A stretch of DNA of 21,150 bases from Paramacrobiotus richtersi (Eukaryota; Tardigrada; Eutardigrada; Parachela; Macrobiotidae). This document shows, piece by piece, positions 1 through 9,221 of this stretch; within the stretch, counting starts at the first letter, position 1, and every line of letters begins with the position of its first letter. The stretch lies in contig JAQGAU010001147.1 of NCBI GenBank assembly GCA_034698045.1, positions 1-21,150 of the forward strand, in the 5' to 3' direction. Below the pieces are notes generated by a model. That model was not told the origin of the DNA. It did not search any database and saw only the letters and a program-made list of their open reading frames with translations. The position numbers and the translations under genes were made by a program.

Positions 1-33
1 CACATCAAAAACAGGTTGCACGTCGATTATTAG

Positions 34-537
34 GCATCGCGATCGACTCACGACGAACCAAATGAACCGGTGCCAACTCTTATAAATCTGAACATCCGTA
101 AACCTCAAACAAAATTACTCACCGCATTGAGGGCTGTCTGCGCAGCACTATCACCTGTCCGGTATGAGTCCAGCACATTACCGCAGACCCACCCACTGGC
201 CAAAGCCAAGACAAGAAACCTACAAAATGCAAAGTCCGCGGGTGCAGCTGCAGAGAAACTCACTGAGAAAGCCTATGCGCTTAAAATGTGGAAATACAGG
301 ACGATTCTTAATCTTCACCGCTGTTATTCTGTTCCTTTGGCAGGCGAATCGTTAACTTGGTCTGAAGCAACTATTTTGTTTAAAGAGATTGGCAGAAAGC
401 TGTTTTTGAAAACTGGGGAAGGCCCATCGACTTGTTTTTCGTTTCAACATTTAAGTTTAGAAATCATGCGCGGTAACGCTCAGTTGATTACGAGTACTGT
501 TCCCTGTCGTGCTGATTGGAATAAGTTTTTTATTTGA
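34..537 (+). CDS. Doubtful open frame, possible exon with targeting-like and LEA-like segments
   Basis: An open frame runs from just after a TAG at 31-33 to a TGA at 535-537. It has no ATG before the later ALKMWK segment, so it could only be an internal exon or non-coding. The first part contains a basic, Ala/Leu-rich stretch (LLTALRAVCAALSPVRYES) that resembles a mitochondrial targeting presequence. It is followed by a helical Ala/Lys-rich stretch (NAKSAGAAAEKLTEKAYALK) that recalls LEA-type proteins. The part after about position 290 looks random. No clear splice donor was found after the interesting part. I do not recognise a family, and chance is quite likely. Confidence 0.18.
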   Translation, partial: ASRSTHDEPNEPVPTLINLNIRKPQTKLLTALRAVCAALSPVRYESSTLPQTHPLAKAKTRNLQNAKSAGAAAEKLTEKAYALKMWKYRTILNLHRCYSVPLAGESLTWSEATILFKEIGRKLFLKTGEGPSTCFSFQHLSLEIMRGNAQLITSTVPCRADWNKFFI

Positions 538-1913
538 GTGGATTATTTTATCCAGACATTAGTACGACATCTGGGTGAATCAATAAAGTACAGAAACCTA
601 CACAAAAGCAACATAAACTATTCGCTTCACGGTTCAACATACCTGCAACATAAGACATGCTTAAGATTACTACGAACTGGACTTACATGCGGCAATGGCC
701 GGATGCCATGGTAAAGCTGGAAAAACAGGAAAGCTGGAAAAGAGCTACCGTGGTTGAGAAAATGTTAAACTAAAATGTGCGATCAAAGTACGCGACGGAA
801 GCGTATGCAAAATCTTTTTATAGTGTAACATGCTTTAAGCATCAGACAGCATTTAAGTACCGAGAAGAAACGGTATACAAAATGTACAGCTTCCGGATAT
901 ATTTGCTGGCTTCATTAATTAACTGAGATCAATCATGTGATCCGGTAGGTTTACCTGGTACAGCAACATTAACAGTCCATATCAGCTGGCGTTATTTAGT
1001 ACACATGCCAAAAAGTGAAAACGATTTGCACGACACTGAAGTTTGGGCGTGAAATCTTTCAAACAGCTGCAGCAGTCATACGAAATCTGCTAGACATCCA
1101 GATTAATTATTACCAAGAAATCATGATAGAATTTTGTTAATACGACACGATACGTGTTGCTGGTTAGCGAAGCAGGAACGGTTTCGTCCAAATCTAGATC
1201 GTTCCACAGCTAGGTTCGCACTGAAACCTTTTATGCTTGTATAGCAAACTATGTACAGTAGCACAGAGCTGGCCGTTGGAAAGTTTCGGCAAGATGAGCC
1301 TTTGAGTCCTCTTTGAGTATAAGACATGGGACTCAAAGAGGCATGTCTATTCAGTCATGCTATACGGTAGCACTTCACTGACCATAACGGGTTCTTACGA
1401 CTATGCTACCAGGCGCCAGCGACTGCATCCGCGTCAGCCTTCATGGGCAAACAATGTCCGTACGTTGTAGCGTCTGGACCAAAACGTTCCAGATCTAGAT
1501 GGCCTACCGTTCCGGATTTCGTTGGTTTGTGATCCGAGTCCCAGCAATCACGCCGCTGGGACCAGCACTAGTTCACTAAGTGTGTCAGTACGACTCGGCA
1601 GATGTATACCGAGCGTAATAGCGTCTCTGGTACATACTGCCACACAATCGATTTCGAATTTACAGAACCGGCTGCGGAAGGCCGGGCAACGTGCAACAGA
1701 AAGAAGCAGTGTTTCTCTCGAGTGTTGTTGCCTGGTCTGCGGTTCACCGGTCATGGGAATTGCTATGGTTTGGTTCGTCCTGGACGCCAGACCGCGGTTG
1801 CATGATACGCTAAAACAGACATCACGGGTGAAAATGGGAATACAAAATGATAATGTTTAGTCGGTATTTGCGCGCTCTGACCCGACAACCCGATTTACTC
1901 ACACACTGATCAA
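538..1913. other. Stretch with no recognisable gene
   Basis: I see no convincing coding exon, RNA gene or transposon here. The open frames on both strands are short and low in coding character. The only structure noted is a small foldback around 1299-1341, where CCTCTTTGAGT at 1308-1318 pairs with ACTCAAAGAGG at 1331-1341. It also competes with an overlapping arm at 1299-1309. Confidence 0.5.
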
Positions 1914-1980
1914 CGTCATCTCGGTATTGGAACACTTCAGTTTTGCCGCAAAACTGAACTGTTCGAGTACCGAGATGATG
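1914..1980. ncRNA. miRNA-precursor-like hairpin 1
   Basis: Positions 1914-1945 and 1949-1980 are near-perfect inverted arms of 32 nt around a 3-nt CCG loop. Within the arms I count one G-U wobble (1927:1967) and two mismatches (G-G at 1929:1965 and C-C at 1935:1959), plus a wobble near the base. Two arms of about 22 nt with scattered mismatches suit a microRNA precursor, although the loop is tight unless the top pairs open. The structure is symmetric enough that either strand could be transcribed. I recognise no known miRNA seed. It could instead be a small foldback element. Confidence 0.4.
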
Positions 1981-1988
1981 ATGACATG

Positions 1989-2044
1989 GATGATTTTAAT
2001 ATTGTGAGTCGCATAAGTTTTGCAACTCAGAATATTAAATCATC
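1989..2044. ncRNA. miRNA-precursor-like hairpin 2
   Basis: This is a 56-nt hairpin lying only 8 nt after hairpin 1. The arm 1989-2013 pairs with 2021-2044. It has 22 pairs, one bulged T at 1997, mismatches at 2004:2030 and 2010:2024, and a 7-nt loop (TAAGTTT). This size, arm length and loop are typical of animal pre-miRNAs. Its closeness to hairpin 1 resembles a miRNA cluster sharing one primary transcript. No known miRNA family is recognised, and transcription strand is unknown. Confidence 0.45.
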
Positions 2045-2210
2045 GAGGTGACTCATTTTAGAGTGGCAAAGATACACGAAACAACGACTTTACAACATAA
2101 AGGACTCAACATTCCGTGCCTGTTCTATTTATTTATTTAACCTGAATAAAAAGGCAATCCGGAATGAGCCGCGAGCATTCCTTGCCGACGCCGGTGCCAT
2201 AATATACTTT

Positions 2211-2333
2211 GGGAATGGCTATAGCCACCCATAAACACCCACAACCGCTATAGATACCCATAACACCCATAAATCGCTATAGCCACCCATATCGCTTCCT
2301 ACACCCACAAAGACTATAGGCACCCATATCGCG
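2211..2333 (+). repeat. Left terminal inverted repeat with subterminal motif array
   Basis: The left end carries a short tandem array of degenerate units alternating (G)GCTATAG(C/A) and (A)CACCCATA motifs. The first about 50 bp match the inverted right end closely, including GCTATAGCCACCCATAAA followed by CACCC. Repeated subterminal motifs are common transposase-binding sites in DNA transposons; their role here is inferred. Confidence 0.65.
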
Positions 2334-2394
2334 CCAGTTTTTAGTTTGCTTCTAACACATGCGCTGCAGGCTGCCGCTGCGCTCTCGAGCGTCA

Positions 2395-2721
2395 TCCGAC
2401 AGCAGAAGAAGCGCTCAAAGTTTTACAACACTCCAAAACATGTTTGCACATTCTTTTACGGTTAATTTTTACAGTTCTCAGGCTGCTTGCCTAAAATCAG
2501 ATACTGCGAAAGCGATCGCAAACAACCCACAATCGTAGCCATTTTCCTGCTCTTGCCCAGACGGGAATAGAATATCTGTAGTGACAGACTGTTTTGGGTT
2601 CAGGCAAATCAGTTTCTGGATATGCTGACGGGCGAACGGAGGAATTTCGGGAATGTCGTGATGATAACCGGAGTCATAGATAAATAACTGACCTTCGATC
2701 AAGCACTACCCAGTGGTCGCC
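2395..2721 (-). pseudogene. Broken Ulp1/C48-like cysteine protease fragment inside the element
   Basis: On the minus strand, GDHWVVL (2701-2721) supplies the catalytic-His region. After a frame change, an open stretch (2478-2700) has the Asp region (FIYDS), a Gln (QEQENGYDCG) and the nucleophile Cys in DCGLFAIAFA. That order, H-D-Q-C, is the C48/Ulp1 catalytic layout, and the DCGLFAIAFA form is one I associate with Ulp1 domains in transposable elements. After a stop, a further segment (RKRMCKHVLECCKTLS, about 2395-2460) in another frame resembles the usual C-terminal tail. The frame breaks and the absence of an N-terminal part make it a relic. Confidence 0.6.
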
Positions 2722-2920
2722 TGATTTACCACTGCATTTTTTGCGGTAGTGCAGAATCTGCACAGGCAGATAAATGTGGAGTCGAAGTCAGCTGCGTCGT
2801 GGAATAGCTGATCTTGGTAGTGCAGGCTAGAATACTGCAATTTCTGTTATTATGCCAAGCTGCGAAGTTGGTTTTCATTTCCTTAGTAATAATGGTGGTG
2901 TTTTTAAATTTTTAATTCTT

Positions 2921-3048
2921 TATGGGTGGCTTTAGCGTTTATGGGTGCACTTTTTCTAATTCAAATATGGGTGCCTATAGCGCTTTATGGGTGTTTATGG
3001 GTGGCTATAGCCATTCATGGGTGAAAATGGGTGGCTATAGCCTCACTC
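2921..3048 (-). repeat. Right terminal inverted repeat with subterminal motif array
   Basis: On the plus strand this reads as repeated TATGGGTGGC, CTATAGC and TATGGGTG motifs, the inverse of the left end. It holds roughly one extra repeat unit compared with the left end. The outer boundary is set by the 9-bp duplication at 3049-3057. Confidence 0.65.
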
Positions 3049-3057
3049 ATATACTTT

Positions 3058-3801
3058 ACTGAATAGCTCCAAACTCCAAAGGAATCACAAATCATAAGAG
3101 GTAATTTAGTGCCTGCGCATGCGCACTGGACCTCGCAAATCAGATACACAAAAGATTCTTGCGTTAGATACACAAAATGCATTCAGTGAGACAACACATC
3201 ATAAAGTAAAACTGCTGCAGATTCTCGACAGGAACCGCCTAAAATCAAAACCAATGGTTTTGCATGCCTTTCTCGTTAAAGCAGTTAAAGTATAACACAG
3301 TCCGTCCGACTCCGAAGCCGAGATCAAACTACATTTTGATTCAACCTGGGCGATGAACTGTATTGCTCTAAGTAATCGGAGATCGGGTGCCCTGTATGGT
3401 AAAAGCTCAATGCACGTAAATTATGAGAAATTAACTATGCTGAATATGTTCTGGGATAGATTATGGGCTTCCGTCAAGAATATATAACTATTAAGCACTT
3501 CTACTTTGATTAGTTTTCATTCAGCGTTAGATCTCCACCATGTAGAGTGGCCACAAAAAGGCTGTGTTTAGCGTTGTATAAATCACAGCTTACAGCTGAA
3601 AGCAACACAAGATAACACTACAAAATTCACAGGTTTCATCAGGCATTAGCACTATGCCTGTAAAGCAGCTTCTTCAGAAGAAGCTTCACATGCACTGTGG
3701 TACTAACAGACCATGGCATGTTGTTCAGGCTGGAAAATCCAGAATGTTAACCAACATACAAGCAACGCATCAGCTAGTTCACGGGCAGATGAACATATTC
3801 C
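3058..3801. other. Stretch with no recognisable gene
   Basis: Between the transposon and the end of oxidase gene 1 I see no convincing coding exon. A short perfect palindrome (AGCTTCTTC-A-GAAGAAGCT, 3667-3685) is present, of unknown meaning. The 3' untranslated part of oxidase gene 1 must fall here, but I see no clear minus-strand AATAAA signal just below 3802. Confidence 0.5.
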
Positions 3802-6434
3802 TTATCGTAGACGGCAGTTCCCAGATTGATCCCAATCTTCGCTTCCGACACATTTCGTACACACAAACATCCCATCCGGATCAACCGCCTTTTTAATACA
3901 GCTCAGCCGTCCATAATTATCCCCCCAGAACACTTCCGGCCAATTAGGCTCGTCTGGATTGGCTTCGTTCAAGTAGGTCCCAGTGTCAGGGAACGAATCG
4001 CGCCACACCTGCATACCGGCATCCAGTGCGGTCGTCTTTCGGTTAATTTCTTCCAGGGAGGCTGTTGCAGACCAGTCGGTGTAGATTATACAGTAGTAGC
4101 CGGCTTTTCTCCAGGCAGGCAAGACGGATGTCTCGAAGGATCCTGGATCTTGGTTGCGGACGCCGTTACCGGCGACTAACTCACAGACAAGGCCACGAGT
4201 CCAGTCGTTCTTTAATGCGCCCTTCACCAGATTGCTGGCGGCATGACGGGATTTGTGGAGAGCGGATGCGGGGATGAGGCGGTTACCAAAGGATGTACGG
4301 GTTCCGCCGGATTCGTCGAAAACACCGGTACTGTCCGCCCATTGGTGCCATTCCTGTTTAAATGTGATAATTAGCAGGTCAAACCTTTCTGTGTTCTTTT
4401 GTCTGATCGTAAATTACCTGTAGTGGTTTTACCCTTATATGCATGATGGTAAGGTACGTATAAACTGAAGTGGGTAAAACTTAAAACTCGCGGTAAGGTA
4501 CTCTTGGGTACATTTCGGAAAGACTAAGAAACTGAAATCTATCCATATTTTGTTATTTTGCTTAAAAAACAAGCGTATGCAGTTCAATCCAATACTTCCA
4601 CATTAAACCTAGAAAGCGTAATTCGGTAGACAATGGCAAATGGGGGATGCTACGGGTTGAAAGATTACTGTGGGACTCACGTAATAACTGTCATAATGCT
4701 CCAAGAAATCAGTGCTGTTAGGAAACAATCCCACTCTCATTGCAGTTCCAATCTGCATCCCGACCAGCTCATCCTTCAATGCTTGCACCGCTCCCAAACT
4801 CCCCAAACGGTGTGTCGGTATAACCAGCATAATCCCAAACCCGGACGGGGGGCCAAAGAAGAACACCGCCCCCCATCCGTTATCATCCAGCTCGGCCGTG
4901 CGGCGCGCCAGCACTTCCCAAATATCCTCCACCTGACCGGGACTCAGCCGGCCCGTGTTGTTTGCAGCGTGAATAAGAATAGAGTACGCCGTTACGCCAT
5001 TGGGGACCGGGTGCAGTTTGTAGGTGACGGATGTAACAATTCCGAAGGTGCCGCCCCCACCGCCACGCAACGCCCAAAAGAGATCTTTATTCTGACAGGC
5101 ATTGGCTGTTACGTGCTGACCATCGGCCGTTACAATGGTCATCTGTAACACGTTGTCGACGGCTAGGCCGAATGATGGTGAGAGCAGGCCGTATCCGCCA
5201 CCCAGAACGTAACCTCCGGACGCACCGACGTCGAGACAGTATCCGCCAATGATCGCATAACGGCGGTCAAGGTCTTTTTCAATCTGACAAAAATTTGCCA
5301 CCATGGCCAGTGACGAGTTCATACAACAACGAGATTACTCTTTCCATTTACTGACTATACTGTTAGTAATTCTTTGTTTAACCCGAACTGCTACAAAGTA
5401 CAGCATGACACACAGATATTACGGTAGATCTTTGTTTAAATTGTTTTCCACCAGAAGTGAAACGTTGGCATGCAGGTTGCATCGTCACAAAGGTTACATT
5501 CTGCCTGCTAGTTGGAACATTTTAACAATCGAGGTAAACAGTAGAAGTATCGTTTGTGCGCGAGTGCGTTTGCACAGCGGGTAGAGAGCATAACATTAGT
5601 TTTTGGAAGCCCTATACTAATGTGTTCTGTCATCACTGACCTAGCACTCTGCACATACCTTGGCGTAAACCTCGTCAAATATTTTTCCAGCGGGTACCTT
5701 GATCACCATCCCATCATACCGGGACGTCTTCCCGCAACCACTCGCCGTGAAGGATCGATCTATCCTCAATTCCCCTTGGAAGTTATGCAGCCATATCAGC
5801 AACGCACCGGGTGCCGTGCTGCGTCCCATATTATCGTGCCCGGTACTCTTGACCATGACCCGTACGTTATGCTGCCGAACAAACGCCAGAGCATGCTGGA
5901 TGTCGAGCACGGTGCGGGCGTCCACAGCGTAAGCCGGCACCCGTCCGGGGTGACAGATGCCGTTCAGGTCCAGCGCTCCTTCCAAAGAGCACTGTTGGCT
6001 GTCCAGCTCCTCCAAATTGGGAAACTGCATACTGCCGGGCTGGCTTACTAGGAAGATCGTTTTATTATAATTATCCCAAATTTCTCGGCATTTGTCGGGG
6101 TTATAGCCTGGTCCGGCGTAACAGGGATATGCTGCAAGAAACCAACGGCAACATATCACCGATCATGGTTTACTGTGGTGAGTGAACGTAAATGGCATAA
6201 TAATTGGTAATGTGCATTATGTTTGCATTGTCCGGCTCATCTGGGATCGAAACATCATTGTTCCCTGTTTTCCAGATGGGGCGCAATTGGGTACGACCCG
6301 CTCTTCACCTGTTGGCCGGGGCACAATCAGTCGGCCGTTTAATGTGTTGTTTAGAACGTTCCACTGCTCATCCGGCGGCCAGCACGGATCTTCCGGTAAG
6401 CAGCGACATCGCGGTGTACTGGGTTGATTTCCAT
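3802..6434 (-). CDS. Berberine-bridge-enzyme-like FAD-dependent oxidase, copy 1 (4 visible exons, 5' end unresolved)
   Basis: Predicted flavin oxidase of the PCMH-FAD/BBE family, which oxidises alcohol, sugar or amine groups and passes electrons to O2, giving H2O2. Exons on the minus strand: 6411-6309 (coding supported; may extend to about 6434), 6131-5659, 5283-4681 and 4353-3802, joined by GT-AG introns of 177, 375 and 327 bp. Counting from the first supported codon (RCRCLP), it gives 576 residues, a normal family length. The N-terminus has the Cys-rich CRCLP...CWP...W segment and NNT/NKT glycosylation sites. STGHDNMG holds His133 and [12 protein letters not shown] holds Cys208, the two expected covalent FAD anchors. 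[10 protein letters not shown] follows in the FAD domain. The C-terminal BBE domain has TYLNEAN (Tyr520, Asn522) and ends with VGSEDW. The start codon and any signal peptide could not be fixed. Lengths of exons 2-4 equal those of copy 2, so it looks functional. Substrate is unknown. Confidence 0.82.
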
Positions 6435-7427
6435 GATGATCTGACCTACAAAACGTACGTACCGTAAACAAAGGCGCGCGACAAATATGAAAGTAGTTTG
6501 ATGCGTTGTCCGTACTGTTTTGACGTTGTACCGCAGTGAGTACTGCTGAACAGAACAACCTGCAGAAAATGTTCCAGATAACGTTGCAACTGACAGTGAC
6601 AACCCGGGGGGTTTGCTGCCGCAACTTGCCAGTAAAGTGATGCTGAAAATAATGCCCGTTCCGGTGGGACTTTTTATCGGAAAGCGAACCATACTTTCCC
6701 TTGGTTCTCTCTGTAATTTTAGATCATCGTCATGAAAACTGCCTACCACAATTTATTCATGAAAAATTACCTGGAAATTGAGCGGAATGTTGGAATGCTG
6801 ACTTGATAGGTAAACCCGGCAAGCGTACGCGTGAACGCCGTGCAGATCGTTAACCCGCCGGGCAAATTCTAACTGGAATGCTCGCAGCGGCGTCTTATCT
6901 GCTGAAATCCCAGCAAAAGTTGGACGCTTTTCACCGTCTAACGTTAACGCGCTGCTAGGTCGGCAAAACTTCTTTATAGGGCATAAATTTCGAAGATAAT
7001 CGTTACGCCCTTTAGTGCTCTTCTTCCGCAGACTGGATAACGTAATCATACGTAGTTGTACAGTAATTACGCTGGAGGAAAAATGCTTACAATGGCTTCT
7101 CCCTTTTGCGTGTGCCCATGTTGGCCAAATGACGGTTGCCTGATCATGGGACTGTTTGAATCTTACAGATCTGTATATCAGTTTATCGTGGAACTATGTG
7201 ATTTTCTCATAAAGTGTCAGTAGTGTTCTGTATTGATACGTACATTCCATCTCGTGATGAAAGAGATTTTAATGACGATTTTGAATGTATACTGTTTTCG
7301 CAGGGCACCCGATGAGACAACCGAACCGAACACATGATGCAACAGAATGCAGAAAAACTGATATCATGCCACAGCAGACCACTTTTCACGGAAGGTGAAG
7401 ATCCATTAGCAACCACCATTGAATGAA
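6435..7427. repeat. Spacer block between oxidase gene 1 and small secreted protein gene 1
   Basis: No gene is recognised here, but it contains segments repeated in other units. Examples are GGACTTTTTATCGGA (about 6667), GAGCGGAATGTTGGAATGCT (about 6780), the TTCGTGAACG/GTGAACGCCG-GCAGATCGTTAA stretch (about 6830), and a segment around 7250-7370. They match 11940-12130 plus 13160-13270 in unit 2, and 14600-14720 plus 15240-15350 in unit 3. The first exon or promoter of oxidase gene 1 must lie in its lower part, but I could not place it. Confidence 0.6.
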
Positions 7428-8133
7428 TTACAACACACTATACAATCGCTGATTGAGAACCGGCTGGGCATTCAGGGAATTCGGAACAACTCTCTGTCCA
7501 GATCGTTTATTGCCACCGTCCCCTCCATACGGTAACCATCTTTCAATAATAACGCTCCTGGATTTGACTGAATCATCCCTCGGTGCAGCCCGGCCCAGAC
7601 CACCGTCCAATGCATTTAAGTAGTGACGCGGTCCATTCCGTCCAACTCGAAGATCTCCACCGTGCGCCGGGCAGACTACAAAACATACGTATAAACGGAT
7701 AGCTGGCATACGTAAAATTAGTTCCGATATTTAGAATATTTCGTATCAGCCTGCTTTGATTAGCAGCAGAGAAACATCTAGAATTTTAAAAAAGGGCCGG
7801 ATCTTCAAGAACCAGAAAAAAAACCAACTCAACAGTTGTACGTACGTAAACCGATTTTCAGACAGCCAAGCCTAATTCAGATTTAGTTTTGGAGCGAGTG
7901 CAGGCTGCTACTTCGTAACAAACCATTTCGACGAATGATTTCTCACAGTATACTTCGAGTAAATGACTTACAGATGACTGTCACCAATTTTGCTCAGTTT
8001 TTTTGAAAGGTCAGTAACACTGCTATTAATCACTGTTTCAAAATGTCGTACTCACCGCTGCTATACTTCTACCTACATCAAGCTACTTACCGAATAGCCC
8101 CACGAGGACAATCAGCAAAAACGTGGTATACAT
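7428..8133 (-). CDS. Small secreted Gly/Arg-rich protein with PAHGGDLRV motif, copy 1 (96 aa)
   Basis: Two exons on the minus strand: 8133-8091 (ATG to a phase-1 GTAAGT donor) and 7675-7428, with a 415-bp intron ending in TTTTGTAG. Exon 1 encodes a signal peptide, MYTTFLLIVLVGLF, almost exactly. The mature part begins (V)CPAHGGDLRVGRNGP, then carries two degenerate motifs, DGGLGRAAPRDD and DGGNKRSGQR. It is rich in Gly, Arg, Asn and Ser and looks disordered. The start was chosen because the same ATG and exon length recur in the paralogues. I do not recognise the family and propose no enzymatic role. It lies directly downstream of oxidase gene 1's promoter side, in the same orientation, as in unit 2. 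Secretion is inferred from the signal peptide. Confidence 0.72.
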
Positions 8134-8206
8134 TCTAATCAAATAACAGAACTGAATGGAATACGGAGAAAAGAAGTATGAATGGTGAGCCATACATATC
8201 TTTAGT

Positions 8207-8216
8207 GATTTATATA
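8207..8216 (-). promoter_or_regulatory. TATA box of small secreted protein gene 1
   Basis: TATATAAATC on the minus strand lies about 75 bp upstream of the ATG at 8133. Equivalent TATA-like sites occur upstream of the other three copies, in a context of repeated CGTATAT or similar next to a CACTGA-type stretch. This makes it a likely core promoter with a 5' leader of about 50 nt. Confidence 0.6.
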
Positions 8217-8249
8217 CGGTCCGTACTACCTCCATACCAAGTTTCCAGT

Positions 8250-8740
8250 AAATGGATGAGTGCCAAACTGTAAAATTTGTTTTGCACTTTTTATTACCCT
8301 CAGATCATTCTGAACGCAAAACAAGAGTAGCTTAATCCTCGTGCATTTTCAAACGTTTTCCGGACGCTCGTCATACGGCTGTATTCACTGCCAAATCGGT
8401 AACATCTTTACACTCCACAACCATTACGAAAGCCGGGCCATTTTGATTACCGCAGATTCTTAGCGGCGCTTCACTGTTTATTTTATGTGTTTAGTAAGTT
8501 CCGTTATCCGACCTTTACTTCGTTGTTCGGCACTAAAAGCCCAGAAGGTCGAGGTTTATCGCATCTCACGATTGAAACTGCATTTCAGCGATTATTTGCA
8601 CATGTTATAGGACAATGCGTCGTGACCTTCCCGCCAACCGGCGAGCGGGTGCAGCTGCGTTACCGCATGGTCACTGGGCTGTGCCGAAGGGATAAATCAG
8701 CGTTTTGGTCAGCTTCGAGTTCCCGGAAATGATATCTGCA
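8250..8740. repeat. Upstream (promoter) block of unit 1, repeated in units 2-4
   Basis: Sequence upstream of the small secreted protein gene is repeated in all four units. Recognisable landmarks are GCAAAACAAGAG (about 8318), GGCACTAAAAGCCCAGAAGG (about 8529), GGTCGAGGTTTATCG and CTGCATTTCAG (about 8578). The matching blocks are about 14050-14480, 16110-16550 and 18450-18850. Shared upstream DNA suggests common regulation, for example in the same tissue or condition, though no specific factor site is recognised. Confidence 0.6.
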
Positions 8741-8874
8741 CTGCACAAAACTTTGTATGTGATTGTCAATGTTTGGGGTGGTTGGTTTACTGTGGAAACG
8801 TTGGCACTGCCTGTCAAATATGGGAGACTCGGCATCCGTCGCACGCGTGGCGTCGGCGTGTTCCGTATAACCAT
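8671..8874 (-). pseudogene. Possible remnant 3' exon of a third cassette gene, unit 1
   Basis: An open minus-strand stretch ends with DIISGNSKLTKTLIYPFGTAQ and a TGA. Its end is similar to a stretch ending the same way in unit 3 (DEILNALTHDCMKTLLHPF...), in the same frame, and more weakly to one in unit 2. Similarity continues past the stop, so it may be nothing more than duplicated non-coding DNA. No start or upstream exon was found. Confidence 0.2.
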
Positions 8875-8950
8875 TGATCTGCAGTTTCTGTCCTTGCCGG
8901 TGGGAAGTACGTGTTAGTGCGAACAGTTGTAGAAAGAACCGATAAATCAA

Positions 8951-9221
8951 ACCCGCTGTGAAATTGAAGTTTGGACACTTTTGTTATGTTTGGGAGTTGC
9001 GAAAAAGGAGGGTATTTTCACTGTTTTCACATTCTCACAGTTGCATATGTAGGTAACAACTTACAGCAGCCAGCACAATAGAAGGCTACAGCATTCACTA
9101 CTAAACGAATCAATACTAGTAGTTTCGCGATAAAAATCAAAAATGTTGCACAAATGCGAAACGCATTACGATACATGTTTACGTAAAAAATCGACTAGTC
9201 TATGGATACTTGGATGCGTTT
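8951..9221. other. Stretch with no recognisable gene
   Basis: This is the 3' flank of oxidase gene 2 and the junction between units 1 and 2. Only a short palindrome (AATGCG-AAA-CGCATT, near 9153) was seen. No polyadenylation signal is obvious. Confidence 0.4.

Larger units (their letters stand above)
2211..3048. mobile_element. Non-autonomous Mutator-like (MULE-type) DNA element, 838 bp
   Basis: The element is bounded by a perfect 9-bp direct repeat, ATATACTTT, at 2202-2210 and 3049-3057, as expected for a target-site duplication. Its ends are inverted repeats sharing the core GGCTATAGCCACCCAT, beginning GGGAATGG on the left and GAGTGAGG on the right when read inward. A 9-bp duplication and long terminal inverted repeats starting with G are typical of the Mutator superfamily. 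Some Mutator lineages carry Ulp1-like (C48) proteases, and a broken C48 fragment lies inside here. No transposase is visible, so the element is non-autonomous. Other superfamilies with Ulp1 domains (for example KDZ/Zisupton, usually 8-bp duplications) are less likely. Confidence 0.72.

Noticed and set aside
1299-1341. Foldback with TTTGAGTCC/CTCTTTGAGT arms as a third miRNA-like hairpin
   Set aside because: Only 10-11 pairs in two competing registers; too short for a miRNA precursor.
1593-1642. Imperfect foldback GGCAGATGTATACC ... TGGTACATACTGCC
   Set aside because: Several unpaired bases on both arms; much poorer than the hairpins at 1914 and 1989.
1522-1860. Overlapping open frames on both strands, up to 112 codons
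   Set aside because: Low coding character, no family motif and no consistent splice sites; three frames are open over the same bases, as expected by chance at this base composition.
4633-5148. 171-codon plus-strand open frame
   Set aside because: Antisense shadow of exon 3 of oxidase gene 1.
5554-6051. 165-codon plus-strand open frame
   Set aside because: Antisense shadow of exon 2 of oxidase gene 1.
6217-6624. Single long minus-strand frame as an intact first exon of oxidase gene 1
   Set aside because: Only the CRCLP to RPT part is conserved with copy 2; upstream residues are not, and downstream residues lie in the intron.
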